A stretch of DNA of 64,000 bases from Euborellia annulipes (GCA_023213315.1 JAKCPI010000502.1:1-64000), one strand, 5' to 3'; positions 10,727 through 22,085 are shown, counted from the first letter of the stretch. Notes: generated by a model not told the origin, from the letters alone. Numbers and translations are program-made.

Positions 10727-11989
10727 GTAAGCGCAGAGTAAGATAGTAATAGGATTTTTCAAAATTTTATTTGTTTTAACTTAATTCGGCTTAAATATTT
10801 TAATTAGCATAGCTAGACGTTAGGATGTTATTAATACTTATATTTCTATACCCTTTTCAGAGACCCTATTCAATTAGATAAAATAACTTAGTTGATCAGT
10901 AAATTTAATTAAAAAGTATTAAATTTTTAATTTTAACAAAATTTTGAAATTAAAATATGCATTACCGTACTTACATTTTTTTTTCAAAATTACTTTTTTT
11001 TTAATTTTTAAAAAAATTGCATTATTTTAATTACAGTAAAGTTTTAGAAAATAGTTTTATTTCTCAGAACCCTATACAAGATTTCTTCGTGGGAATGTGA
11101 TGGTGATGGTAAAAAATTTCAAAGTAAGGTCAAATATTCATTAATTTGAATGGTTGCATTCAATTAAATTTTGCTATCACCCTCACCACCGGGGGATATC
11201 ATCATCATCTATGAGACGATATTTGAATTGTTTGTGTTTAGTATTAGTATAGTCTATTAGATATAAGGGTTGTGTGTATATGAGGGCTGTGTGTTGCGAA
11301 CCTATCTCTTTTTATTTTAATTATAATTTCAATACACACAATTCTTATTAGCCAGGATTCAGTAATCAATTTAGGGGGAGAATAATTAAAAATCTCTGCG
11401 CTTACATTTTCATTTATATGTGGGGATTTATTTATGCCTTCTTTGTCGGAGTCCTCTGACGTTCTTTTGAATTGATGTTCAATTGCGAATTGGTTCTCAT
11501 ACTGGCATAGGGTGTCGTTGTTCTTTCCCATTAGTTAGGCAGGGCTCCCAGGAGAGGATTCAATTCGCTTTTGACTCATATTCGAGAGGACTAAGAGAAT
11601 TTGGCTCTATTGTGTGTTTGTCTCTTTCGCGCATTTGGGAGAAAGAGTGTTCTCTTTCTCAGAAGCCCGGTGGTCAGTGCTGTGTTCTGGGCCTTGGTTG
11701 TTTCAGGACAGAGTGAGTTAATGTTCAAGATGTTAGGAGTTCGTATAGGATGTTGTTAGCTTTTAGGGTTCTTTTTTTTCAGCATGCATCTTGAACAACG
11801 TCATTCTGTTTCTGAGATGAGCAATCAAGGGGGTTCTTAAGTATCTGTATTTATCGGGCTTCCATCCTAACTCGTGAATACTTTTTCAGGCGCGTTTTCT
11901 CCGTTTCGTTCCGATTAATTTAATGAATGAAGGCTTACCTGCCTTCCCGGGAGTGCTCGCGTTTCGCGATCGTCTCAAGAAAGAAGAGG

Positions 11990-12091
11990 AACTCCATTTT
12001 AGAATTAGATGGCCGCACCGGTCATAGATTATGGGATTAGGTTAGTTTTTAGGATCAAGCCTGCGTTGGGCCGAAAGAAGCAGTCTACAGG
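11990..12091 (+). other. possible 5' exon with strong splice donor
   Basis: An ATG at 12010 opens MAAPVIDYGIRLVF...GRKKQSTG and runs into a strong donor (CAGG, then GTAAGT at 12092). Joining to the next candidate exon (from 12198) meets a stop after ten codons. The transcript, if real, may therefore be non-coding or use another acceptor. Confidence 0.25.
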
Positions 12092-12197
12092 GTAAGTAAA
12101 CATTGATTTTTATAAGTCGAGAGAAATAATTAAAGGTATTTCTCTCGCAAAATTTTCTTATAAATAAAATAATAATATATTTCTTCTTTTGTTTTAG

Positions 12198-12271
12198 ATT
12201 GATGGGATGGTTGGGAAGTGGGGGCTGAGATCGACGAGTCTTCGGAGCACGACCACGTGAATCATTTGGTA
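12198..12271 (+). other. possible exon between good splice sites
   Basis: TTTTGTTTTAG precedes and GGTAGGTAAT follows a 74-bp stretch of mixed composition (GGGATGGTTGGGAAGTGGGG...). All three frames close quickly, so it is more like UTR or lncRNA sequence. Confidence 0.25.
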
Positions 12272-12618
12272 GGTAATATTACAATAACTATTAAAAAATA
12301 GCTATTTATGTAATAAAAATTGTTTAATATTTTTTATTTTTCTCTTTGTCTAATAGATGGATGGACCAATTTTTTCAATTATCACTCTATAGTTACCACA
12401 ATGAGGTGTACGAAAAAAGAAATTAAAAAAAAAAACGAAAAAAGAAATAAAAAAAAAGGCTGGAAATATGAATTTATCTTTAGCTTTCATTAAGAAGAAA
12501 TAAGGAAAAATGAAACAATTTCTTTCTGGCTAACACCGATGTAAGACTTAGTACTGTATTTTTTAATTAACTTTACTGTAAAAATATATTGATTATTTAT
12601 TTTAATTTTTAATTGTAG

Positions 12619-12759
12619 GTTACTTACACTTTTGGTGGCAGAATCACTGAACGTTACTACCGGAATCCAGTTCAAAAAGAAACCAACAATCGAACAAACA
12701 TCCACCACAACATGAAAAAAATAATGCATAAATGGAAAGGTAATTTACTATTCAAGTAA
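12619..12759 (+). CDS. candidate exon encoding a basic segment
   Basis: After the acceptor TTTTTAATTGTAG, one frame reads V-T-Y-T-F-G-G-R-I-T-E-R-Y-Y-R-N-P-V, then a Lys/Asn/His-rich tail. It reaches a GGTAAT donor at 12739/12740 or reads on to a TAA at 12757-12759. The segment looks protein-like and lies downstream of the possible exons at 11990 and 12198. No family is recognised and no partner exon is proven. Confidence 0.35.
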   Translation, partial: VTYTFGGRITERYYRNPVQKETNNRTNIHHNMKKIMHKWKGNLLFK

Positions 12760-14306
12760 AATTATTATAGAGAGCCGCTGAGGCTTATTAAATTACAAGA
12801 GCACATTACCCCTCATACCCACATTCCTCCTTTCTTCACACCAAGGATACCACTTTCTTGTGAGTTTGCTTCCCGCCCCAAGCGAGAAAAATTAATTTCA
12901 ATTGAATTGACTACCAATCATTTGAAATAAATAGGGATGGGGTTTAAAGTCAAAAGAGACTTTAAGACAAATTGGAAAAAGGGGATACCCACTTAAATTT
13001 TATTTCGTGATCACAGTTTTTTTTTTTTGGAATTTTAGGCCATTTATATTTTAAATGGTACTTATTAATAAATTATGTATATTGGGGTCCTGTTATATCT
13101 ATTTATACCATTTGGTATCCCTGGTTTCTCGTGAAACCCCTCATATAACCACAATAACCACAACCTCACTTATATCTACATCATCTAATTTCATTCCAAT
13201 TTACTATGTTAAACTTTTTTTTAATTTTCCCTCACGGGCATTAATGAATTTAAATATATAAGTTACAATTACAATTACAACTCGGGGCGTCCCTGATTCT
13301 TCGGAGTCACCAACCCGAGGTTAGTTTCCCCACTGATATAACAAAATCTGCTATTCCGTTCTACTAGAAAATAACCTTAAGAATAGGCTGACTACAAAAA
13401 TAAAATAATTTAAAAAAATTTAAAAAAATATTTTCACGAGTAAATGAGCCGTTTTTTTCTCGGTCTTGATTTTCGTCTTGAGTTTTAAAGACACCTCTTG
13501 GCAAGAAACTCGTTTTGGGAATAATAGCTTCTTTAGAGGAGATGTAGAGGTCTCGCTTCACGTTTCAGGAGTCAGTTTTTCGTTTTCCATCCTGATGTAT
13601 AAAATTTGAATTTTATTAATTATAAGGTTTGCTGGTTGTGTACGCTACCTGCTAATTCATAGGAAAATAGAGAAAAAACAAATACTCTGTCAATGAAACT
13701 TTATTGAAAATATTTTGAAATACCTTCATAATTGCATTTAATTTATTTTCTGGATTGTTATCTTGTTATATGAAAATAGTAAGCTGTTAGATACAGGGAC
13801 TTTTCTGTCTCACTATCTTCAAAATCAAAGAAAAAGAGAATCTGTGTTGAGACTAGTAACAAGTTTCCATTCTTAGTCTTTTTCTTTTATTATAGGCAAA
13901 AGATTTATTAGGAATTTCATAAATGACTCCATTTTTTTATTTCTTATTCAATATTTTGGATGACTAATTATTGCACTTATAGCTCGGAAATGGAAAGTAT
14001 TTTTAATATAAAATTATTCATTCAGAGAGAAGAAATATCCTTCTACTTATTTGAAAAATTAGATTCCATTCTTTAAGAAATGAATCTCAAAGATAAATTC
14101 TTCTCCTTATTGGGTCGTTTTTTCAATTGCTCTCTTTTATCGCCTTCTATTTTTTGCCTTTTATAAGTGCATATATTGGATAATTTTAATCGCCACTTCT
14201 GTATGTGCATTAGATAATCCTTTTATACCAATTGATAACGTTAATTACCCCAGAGAGTATAAATCAACCATTCATTCATAATTTGCATTCATTCTCCTTA
14301 TAAGGG
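12760..14306. other. intergenic with SINE-like relics
   Basis: The stretch near 12890-12990 (ACTACCAATCATTTGAAATA then TTTAAAGTC...GACTTTAAGAC) resembles the 3' part of SINE family C. The rest is AT-rich with no exon-like segment. Confidence 0.35.
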
Positions 14307-14346
14307 TACGAGAGAGAGAGGAGAGAGAGAGAGAGAGAGAGAGAGC
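14307..14346. repeat. (GA)n microsatellite
   Basis: GA dinucleotide run with a single interruption. Confidence 0.9.
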
Positions 14347-14737
14347 AAACAAGATGGAGATTTTTCATTTAAGGCTGATAGTTGGCGACGCAAATGTTGA
14401 TGGTTTCAAACGAAACGAACGAATCCCTTGGGAGAGAGTCTGTCGTCTTTTATTTGACAATCGGGAGGGAGATGTTTACTTTTTGAACTGCTTGCTTTTG
14501 AAATAGCGGCCAATTTTATTTTTTAGATTATCGTGTCTAATTTATATAGAGGGAATGTTTCATTTTATGAGATAGATGAGATGATTTTAACTGACTAAAG
14601 GTTACAAGTAATTTTTCAATATTTATCCCTAATACGTAGTTTTCATTATAAATAGTGTTGCTGTAATGCGCTCAGATAATTAAGATGGTGGTTATTATGA
14701 ATATTGATATATAGAAAATAAAAGACAAGTTTCAATA

Positions 14738-14973
14738 AAAATATGTCCGGGAACGCTTCTTTCACCACATATCCGCCATTTTTTTTCATTAAATGATTTA
14801 TATCTCTGAAACGGTTCGACCTATTAAGTTGAATTTTTAGCTGAACTCACTATGTAATATCCTAGTTTGGGAAAAACATCAACTTATTCGGTCAAGCTGT
14901 TTCAGAGATATAAATTATTTAATTTAAAAAAAATGATATCTGGTGAAAGAAGCGTTTTCCGACATATGTTTTT
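14738..14973. mobile_element. fold-back MITE
   Basis: The left arm (AATATGTCCGGGAACGCTTC ... ATTTATATCTCTGAAAC) and the right arm (GTTTCAGAGATATAAAT ... GAAGCGTTTTCCGACATATG) are imperfect reverse complements about 100 bp long around a short loop. No coding potential. Confidence 0.7.
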
Positions 14974-15068
14974 AGAGGTTCCCAACTCAATTTATGCCAC
15001 GGACCCCTTTTACACTTCAATTTTACCTGCGAACCACTTTAAAATATTCGGAAAGTATTAAAAAAAAA
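14974..15068. mobile_element. decayed hAT-like fragment
   Basis: GAGGTTCCCAACTCAATTTA, GCCACGGACCCC and GCGAACCACTTT resemble the edges of the same hAT-derived group as 772-1005. Strongly decayed; no target duplication visible. Confidence 0.3.
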
Positions 15069-15071
15069 ATG

Positions 15072-15282
15072 CACAGTGAAGGACAATATTAAGTCCCACC
15101 CATGCGTTTTCTGCTTGATTATTTCATTGTTTTTAAATAAATATTATAAATTTTTTGATGGAATTTTTCATGGTTCAAATCTAGAAAATTTCCAATGAAG
15201 ATTTTCATTTTCATTTAAAAAAAAAATGAAATAATCACAAGTAGAAAACGCATGGGTGGGACTTAATATTGACCCTCACTGT
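15072..15282. mobile_element. MITE with about 50-bp terminal inverted repeats
   Basis: Starts ACAGTGAAGGACAATATTAA, GTCCCACCCATGCGTTTTC and ends GAAAACGCATGGGTGGGAC, TTAATATTGACCCTCACTGT. The right flank is TA and the left flank is worn. The ends suggest a Tc1/mariner-type non-autonomous element. Confidence 0.7.
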
Positions 15283-15518
15283 ACTATTACAAATATCTGT
15301 TGGAACACGATTCCTTCTTCTCGTTTACACTATGAAGCAATTAATTTTTTTTTCATAATATTAAATCCACTGGTTTATATGAACTATTTTGACCAACATA
15401 ATCACCACTTGAATTATATCTTTGCAATATACTGAAACACTCTTATTATATAGACCCTTTATTAGATTTTAGGGAATAAATTTTTTTTGATGATTCAAAA
15501 CACGACAAGAAAAATTAA

Positions 15519-15755
15519 AGGAGTTATCTTGAGTTTTGAGATTACTTGTCACTGGAAGCGGGTTGACTGGCTTTTTTTTTAATTTTTTCAGTCCTTGATA
15601 ATGGTTAATTTATATAACCGAAACCAAAACTAGCTATATGGTCGGCCAAACTTAAATAATCTAAATAAAGAAAAAACCAAAAGTATTTTTTTTTCAATCA
15701 TAAGCCTTCAACCCGCTTCCTCTGACAAGTAATCTCAAAACTCAAGATAATTGCT
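15519..15755. mobile_element. fold-back MITE
   Basis: GTTATCTTGAGTTTTGAGAT then TACTTGTCA..GAAGCGGGTTGA at the left is inverted at the right as TCAACCCGCTTC..TGACAAGTA and ATCTCAAAACTCAAGATAA. Arms of about 50 bp enclose an AT-rich loop. Confidence 0.7.
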
Positions 15756-16907
15756 TATAAATCTTTTTGTTTTTAAAAGAGTATAAGTAAGTCCCAGTTT
15801 AATTATCACATTTTAGATTCCGAAAGTGATAGCACTTTAGAAATAGATAGGTCAATTTATCGACGATATACTTACTGTGCAATAGAAATTGATTATTACT
15901 TTTTTTTTTAAATTTGATTAGTCACATTGAAGTTATCGTAAATTGTACTAAAACGTTTATTCAAATTTTTTTTTTTTTTTTGTTTTTGTTTACAATCGAA
16001 CACAATTCACCTTTTATGTCTTTTTTTAGTCTGCGGAACTAGGGCTCGTGAATTATTTAAATTATCCTAAATATCTGCCTAAATCTTTTCGGTACGTAAA
16101 TTTGATGCTCTGCTATAATGACCTCATTTTCTCTACAAATTGAGTTAAATTATTTTTTCACATTCATTTTTCTTAAGTTGAAATTAAATAAAAGAGAAAA
16201 AAAAAACGCTTTTTGTTCTCGTAATTTATTTAGTTTTAGAGGAATAAAATAAAAAACTTAAAGAGATATTGATGTAATAATAATATTTGAGGAAATTATT
16301 GACAAATTTAACTCTTTATAAATTTTGGCTGTCATCACTGATAAAAATCCTCTATTAAATATATTAAATAATTCCTGTTGCGGTGAGGAAAAAAAAATGT
16401 TGCTTAGAAGCAAGCGAGCAAGTAACATGCATCATCAGCTTAAGATAATTGAAGATTAAAGGAATCTTTCTCCTTTTTCTGTTCCTCCTCTCGATTTCTC
16501 ACTCCCACGCACATATCTCTCTGTGTATTGAATATCTATCACTTCACACACAAGCACACACGCACGCACAGATAAAATATTTCTTTTCATCGATTTGAAA
16601 TTGATAATTTATTTCACAAGATATTTATAAATTACAAGTTGTTTGCTTTTTCGAATTTCCAATTTATCTTTTACACTATTTGGACTTTATTAATCTTTCA
16701 ATTTTGTCTTTTATTAGAGAAATTTCTCAAAAGTTAAAAAACTTTTGTCCATAGGATCTGAAAAGAGTGATCAACAAAGAAATTCATTTTATTTTCACAA
16801 ATTCCACTATTATGAATTGATTTCTGAAATTAGTTTTGCCAAATTCTAATTCCTTTTTAAGATATACTGTTCCAAAAATGCAAAAGATCCGCTGCTTTGG
16901 TAATTTT
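15756..16907. other. AT-rich intergenic sequence
   Basis: No paired termini and no exon-like stretch. The right end contains the left copy (16897-16907) of the duplication flanking the hammerhead element. Confidence 0.35.
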
Positions 16908-16993
16908 GGACCATTTTCAAAAATTAAATAATTTTATTTACATACAAGGAAGGAAGCAGGAGCAGCCAAAAATTAAAGCCTCCGATTTTATTA

Positions 16994-17050
16994 CAATTAA
17001 CGAGACGTTTCGAGAAAACTTTATTTTCTCATCATCAGTCTTTCAAATTG
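16994..17050 (-). ncRNA. hammerhead ribozyme motif (left arm)
   Basis: Mirror of the motif at 17140-17196. On the minus strand it has CAATT, a loop, GA, CTGATGA, T, stem II GAGAAAA/TTTTCTC, GAAACGTC, then TC, a loop and AATTG pairing back as stem I. Confidence 0.75.
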
Positions 17051-17139
17051 TATCTGTCCCGGAGCTGTTAAAAGGGCACAATACATTTATTATGTTTGTA
17101 TGTATTGTGTGTGCCCTTTTAACAATTCCGGGACAGATA

Positions 17140-17196
17140 CAATTTGAAAGACTGATGATGAGAAAATAAAGTTTTCTCGAAACGTCTCGTTAATTG
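17140..17196 (+). ncRNA. hammerhead ribozyme motif (right arm)
   Basis: Stem I: CAATT (17140-17144), an internal loop and GA (17150-17151) pair with TC (17187-17188) and AATTG (17192-17196). Core CTGATGA at 17152-17158; one unpaired T; stem II GAGAAAA/TTTTCTC, seven pairs; GAAA 17179-17182; stem III is the two-pair ACGT; predicted cleavage after C17 at 17186. All core residues C3, U4, G5, A6, G8, A9, G12, A13, A14 are present. Activity is inferred. Confidence 0.8.
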
Positions 17197-17283
17197 TAAT
17201 AAAATCGGAGGCTTTAATTTTTGGCTGCTCCTGCTTCCTTCCTTGTATGTAAATCAACAGCCACGTACTTCATTGGTAATTTT

Positions 17284-18117
17284 ATTTATATTCCCTCTTT
17301 TGATTTGAAAAGCTGAGATAACCATCTTTCAAACGAGCTATATGGCGCCACTCAAATCAAGAGCTCCAAAATGACCAAAATAGTCTTTTTTTGCACCTTT
17401 GAATTCGAATTTCTTAAGATCTTATAAAAATTTTGGCAAAAATGTTTTGCAGTTCATCAAAAGAATCAAATTGAATGTTAAATATTAGTTTATATTATCA
17501 CTGTTGCCTCTCATTTAAGTACTATTTTATTCAGACATACAATAAAACCTGCCAATTTAAGAAACTAGTAAAAACAATTTTTTTTAAATTAGCTACTTTG
17601 GTGAAAAATTCTCTCCTTATTTATTAGGAATAAATAAATACATTTCATTATACGTTGTAAATTACTTTAGAACCCCTGTCCAAATTTTTGTCATGATAAT
17701 AAATCAAATATTTTTTTTGGGGTGGTCTCAAAGTGCTTTAGATCACCCTTTTTAGCTGGGCGTGGTGTCTCTTTGTCTTCTATTCAAACAAAATTAACAT
17801 AAAAATACCCTAATTAATATTAATTTTTTATTTTGAATAGAAAGAGAGAATCTCTCGTTGAAGGTCTCCCACCGGAAGTAAGCAATGCGAGTTAACATCG
17901 AATTAAATTAATTAGGCATATATAACATACAAAAAAGGATTAGTTTAGGTACCGAAGCGTATGAAAAATTAGGCAGTGATAGAAAAGACAAATTCAGTGT
18001 AGTGGAGAGACAAAAAATCTCATTCTTTGACTTCAGATGCTATATTTCTGATTATACTTTCAACACAATCGTTTATAAATAAAATTCCATTTCACTCTTT
18101 AGAAAGACAAGTCAGTT
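17284..18117. other. intergenic, no gene seen
   Basis: AT-rich sequence without recognised repeats or exons, apart from short poly-T and poly-A tracts. Confidence 0.35.
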
Positions 18118-18335
18118 TTTTTATTTTCTCTTACCTATATATGTTAATATATATAAAGAGAAAGTATTAGATTCATGTCAAAAATTCGATGTCGAGATTT
18201 TGATGGATATACACGTTTTGAGGTCCCCTGAGTCCAAAAAGGGGTTTTCGCGACATGGTCTGTCTGGCTGTCTATTTGTGTGTCTGTTAAATTTTAAGCA
18301 TGAAGGAATTGAGCTAGGAGAATGAAATTTAAGTT
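18118..18335 (+). repeat. R1 repeat, 5' part
   Basis: Terminal hairpin TTTCTCTTACCTATATATG ... AAAGAGAAAGTA, then AAAAATTCGATGTCGAGATT, GAGGTCCCCTGAGTCC, CGACATGGTCTGTCTG and GCATGAAGGAATTGAGCTA. The downstream R1 body is missing or replaced. Confidence 0.7.
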
Positions 18336-19001
18336 ACACCTTTGATTTCGACAACAATATTCTACATGAGCCAAATTTTATTAAAATAGGTGCTTACAAT
18401 CTCGTTTCCGTTTCTTGTTGCTAACAACTTGTTAGGCATCCTCATTATATTAGGTAAGAACTCGAAAAATCTTGCTCAAATCGCCTTTATTTGAAAGTTG
18501 ATCACTTGGAATTTTACAAGAAAAAAAAATTCACTTTGAAATAATACGAAAACTTTTTTTATTATTATTAAAAATTGTTTTGGTCATCATACTAATATAA
18601 TATAATCACATAGAAAGTCATTCAGATCTCAATAAGATCCAAGTTAACTTGAAAGAACTTTTAGCGTAATTCTCCATTTGTTAAAGGGTAGTAATAGAAG
18701 TAGTGAGAACGAGTGGGATAGCGAATATGGATTTACGAACTTTTAGTTTCCCAATTGCTTTAAGGCGCCATATGGTGGAATGACGAAGCGAAGGGATGGG
18801 GAGTAGCTATTTAATAAAATATATGAAAATAAATGGTCGAAATCAATATCTATAATAATATATACCCTAATAAATTGATGAATTTTAACTTTAATATTAT
18901 AATTTTATTACAATTAGGAATTTCGCTGGATCATATACACATAGAAGGAACCGGAGAATAAAACCAGCCTTTAATGGACGCCTCTCACATTAATTTAATT
19001 C

Positions 19002-19043
19002 GTAAATATTTCGACCGGTATCACGCCTGGTCATCATCAGTAC
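19002..19043 (-). ncRNA. hammerhead ribozyme motif (left arm)
   Basis: Reverse complement of 19073-19114 with all core residues present. Confidence 0.7.
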
Positions 19044-19072
19044 AAAAAAAAAATCATTTCTTCTCTTTTTTT

Positions 19073-19114
19073 GTACTGATGATGACCAGGCGTGATACCG
19101 GTCGAAATATTTAC
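19073..19114 (+). ncRNA. hammerhead ribozyme motif (right arm)
   Basis: Stem I GTA (19073-19075) pairs with TAC (19112-19114). CTGATGA 19076-19082; unpaired T; stem II GACC/GGTC; GAAA 19104-19107; stem III is the two-pair ATAT (19107-19110); predicted cleavage after U17 at 19111. Stem III is AUAU instead of the ACGU of other families, so pairing rather than sequence is preserved. Confidence 0.75.
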
Positions 19115-19240
19115 GAATTAAATTAATGTGAGAGGCGTCCATTAAAGGCTGGTTTTATTCTCCGGTTCCTTCTATATTATAATTTTAATCTTGATTATCA
19201 TAACATTTTACATGGTCAATTTGTAATAATTTATTTTAGT

Positions 19241-19638
19241 TTAATGATATAAAAAGAGGATGCAGCCAATAATAAAAAGCATCTATTTTGTTAACACTCT
19301 TTATTTTGGAACGTTTCGGCTATGATCAACAAAGCCATCTTCAGCTCTCCAAGAGTATATTTTATATTATTAACATACAAAATAGATATTGTCAAATGAG
19401 ATATAATATAGATCATATCTATTTAGTCGAATGTATTTTTTTATTTAAATATCATTACCCATAAGAGAGTATGAGAGCAAAGCCTTGAATCTATTTTGTA
19501 TGTTAATAATATAAAATATACTCTTGGAGGGAGGGCTGAAGATGGATTTGTTGATCATAGCCGAAACGTTCCTAAATAAAGAGTGTTAACAAAATAGATG
19601 CTTTTTATTATTGGCTGCATCCTCTTTTTATATCATTA
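19241..19638. mobile_element. palindromic hammerhead element, worn
   Basis: Outer arms: TTAATGATATAAAAAGAGGA, TGCAGCCAATAATAAAAAGC ... and the inverse ... GCTTTTTATTATTGGCTGCA, TCCTCTTTTTATATCATTAA. The GAGGATGCAGCCAA block is shared with the elements at 5166, 24822 and 47840. An unpaired core of about 75 bp separates the arms. No clear target duplication found. Confidence 0.7.
19308..19350 (-). ncRNA. hammerhead ribozyme motif, degenerate stem I
   Basis: On the minus strand: CTGAAGA (19344-19338), unpaired T, stem II GGC/GCC closing a 13-nt loop, GAAACGT, U17. Stem I is weak: one direct pair, with a bulged TTGG/CCAA alternative. The right-arm copy near 19535-19571 has lost stem II pairing (GGA instead of GGC). 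Confidence 0.5.
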
Positions 19639-19684
19639 ATCTAATTATATAACAGACACAATTCGTTATATACTATAATTTATT

Positions 19685-19852
19685 TTAAACTTCGGCATCT
19701 TAGGCCATATAGACTTCATTCGATACTCATTATTTTTAAATTAGAAGATCCAGGCACATTTATTTATACCATTAAGCATCGAAATGATTTAAATAAATAT
19801 TCATTCCCCCTGGCTGGGATATGATCCCACGCCCCTTGGTAATGAATTTATT
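19685..19852 (-). mobile_element. diverged SINE, family A
   Basis: On the minus strand a B-box-like GGGATCATATCCC head precedes GATCCAGGCAC-type body and CTTCGGCATCTTAGGCC-type 3' module, in the family A order. Strongly diverged. Confidence 0.45.
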
Positions 19853-20138
19853 AAAAAAAACTGCATCATTTCCTTAAATCTCTCAGCTAATAGAAATTAA
19901 GGAGGCCACTCCTACTTCTTCTCAAGTTGAAAAGTATTTTTTTGTCTGAAATTTTGCTATTCGCCATTCATAAAGAATTTTCGTTCATGTAACTATTGCG
20001 AACATTATTTTTTAATAACACCGGTCAGCACGATTTTTGGGTCTGGCTTCTGCATATGAAATTTTCTGTTTCTCCTACACTAAAAATAAAGGGAAAATTA
20101 ATTTTTTGATCAAAGTTTGCTTTTGTAGTAACTAGAGC

Positions 20139-20569
20139 CAAGGGCGGATCCAGAGGTGTTTCTCGGGGGGGGGGTAATCTGGTGTGGGCGTATATAGAAA
20201 TTTTTTCGGGGGGGGGGGGGGGGCTGTTCTCAAAAGTTTTTCTATGAAAAATTTTGTTTTTCGCGGAACCAAAAAATTTTTCATGTGCCGTTCGCGGAAC
20301 CAAAAAATTTCTCGTGTGCCGTTCGCGAAACCTAAAAATTTTTCCCAGTCGGAAAAATATTTTACCTTGTTTTTAGATACCAAAAATTTTTTTCGTCCGC
20401 GAAAGCAAAAATTTTTTTATGTTCCGTTCGCGGAACCAAATTTTTTCACATATTCCGTTTGCGGAACCAAAAATTTTTCATGCTCCGTTCGCGGTTTCTA
20501 AAATTTTTCCCGTTTTTTTTAAATCTCGGGGGGGGGTAATTACCTACCCCCCCCTTGTATCCGCCCTTG
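20139..20569. mobile_element. hAT-like MITE with internal short repeats
   Basis: The 8-bp duplication ACTAGAGC at 20131-20138 and 20570-20577 flanks termini CAAGGGCGGATCC and ATCCGCCCTTG (11-bp inverted match). Long G runs follow each end. The interior has about seven diverged copies of a roughly 30-bp unit built on TTCGCGGAACCAAAAA, which also explains the repetitive open frames on both strands. Confidence 0.85.
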
Positions 20570-20579
20570 ACTAGAGCCA

Positions 20580-21989
20580 TTTTTCGAATTTTTGAGAAAA
20601 TCACTGATTTTTATATATATTTTTTTTATATTACGATTAGAATAGTTTTAGCTGAACATCAGTCTTTTTAATTCAAGATTTGTGATAAACAATAGCATAT
20701 AAATGTAAAATAACAAAAAATCACGTTAAAAAAATGAATATTTTTTGTATTTCTTTTATGTTTGTATAGGGGTTAGACAAAATAATAACATCTGGACATA
20801 TTAGACAGTTATTTATTAATAATGTGTTAAGCCACCATTTGCTTGTATAAATTTTTACAGGATATTTGGGGGTACTCTAGGATCTATCCAAACTTTGTGA
20901 TCTCGAGGACCATGTGCTAACATGAGGGGAGGGGAGGGGGGGTTGCAAAAACTTTAAAATTTTAGGATTTTTTCAGTTTTTATTTTGTTTTATATCTCGT
21001 AAACTAAGCATATTTTGTGCACCATAGTACAATACAAAGTAAAATGCTACACATATATTCATCAAGATATTTTTTTGCATACCTGGGGGTTCCTTATGAT
21101 ATAATTATAAAAAAAAAATACGGTTAAATTCATCATCATAATACTCGCCTGGCCTACACTTCCTATTATATAAATAAAAAATAGTACAGGAAAGTGAAAA
21201 TTCTTTGCTAAAGAATAATAACTAGGGCAGATGAACTAAAAATTAATTTTTTTTTTTTAGAAAAAAATTATCTCTGATTCTCTTTCTGTAGTGTTATCTC
21301 TGAAATATTATGGTATTGTGGTGTTTTTAGGTTAAAATATCATAGGTCGGCATCGATTTGCCATTAGCTGGGATTGCTGGCTTACGCTCGAATGATTGGA
21401 CAACCCCTTAACCCCAAACCTCTCTCTCTCTCTCTCTCTTCCTGACTGCTCTCTGCCCCTTCTCCCCCGGCCACGCGTGCCCACCCACCCCCGATTCTAA
21501 TTTCAAACTAAAAGGTCGATCAGGTTCCATCAGCCTGGAATTGACTTCGCCTGGCTTTCGGGACATAGAGAGGGAGTCTGGATTGATAAAAAAAAAAAAA
21601 AAAATACCAACTTAAAAATAAAACATTAAAAAAAAAAAAATTGTGAAAATAAGCTCCGAATGGAAGTCAACGAAACGAGAACATGAGATAATAAATAATA
21701 GCAAAAACAAGAAGATAAAAAAATTGCCATTTTTTTTTATTTATCGATGACGACATTAGAGACATTCAATGAAGGATTATCGTGAAGAGGGATGAAATGA
21801 AATTGAATTACGCTTGCTTTTTTATTATTTGAAATTTATCGGATTGTAGTAGTTACTTTTGAAGATCATTCAGATTTTACAATTATTATAATGACGGACC
21901 CAAAGAAAAAGACAAATTCACCATAATATATTTATTTCCTCTCTTCATTTCGGGAACAATATGGAACCCATCTTCATGACAATGGCAGC
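20580..21989. other. intergenic with possible mariner relic
   Basis: GGGGTTAGACAAAATAATAA near 20768 and TTAAGCCACCATTTGC near 20828 resemble the edge of Tc1/mariner-type elements; no transposase frame is left. A CT microsatellite lies at 21419-21440, with C-rich sequence after it. No exon is supported. Confidence 0.3.
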
Positions 21990-22085
21990 GCAGTTCGTAC
22001 CTCCTACAATCATCATATGTACAATATATTGTATATCCATTGCAATATTGTACTTATGACGATTGCAGGTGGTAGGAACTGTATA
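21990..22085. repeat. imperfect palindrome
   Basis: CAGTTCGTACCTCCTACAAT pairs with ATTGCAGGTGGTAGGAACTG, continuing inward through ATGTACAATAT/ATATTGTACTTAT around an AT-rich centre. Probably a MITE relic. Confidence 0.55.

Larger units (their letters stand above)
16908..17272. mobile_element. palindromic hammerhead retroelement
   Basis: A 319-bp near-perfect palindrome (16936-17254) with a 28-nt extension on the left and an 18-nt tail on the right (CAACAGCCACGTACTTCA). The 11-bp direct repeat TTGGTAATTTT at 16897-16907 and 17273-17283 flanks the whole unit. Each arm carries one hammerhead motif, on opposite strands. The duplication plus lopsided extension parallels the Penelope-like element at 33830-36419. 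Confidence 0.8.
18908..19175. mobile_element. palindromic hammerhead retroelement
   Basis: A 235-bp palindrome (18941-19175) with a 33-nt extension on the left only. The 12-bp direct repeat ATTATAATTTTA lies at 18896-18907 and 19176-19187. Each arm carries a hammerhead motif on opposite strands, separated by an A/T-rich loop. It has the same architecture as 16908-17272 but an unrelated sequence. Confidence 0.8.

Noticed and set aside
20025..20501. Open frames on both strands with Gly or Pro runs and FRGTKKFF-like repeats
   Set aside because: They lie in a hAT-like MITE with G runs and 30-bp repeats; composition artefact.
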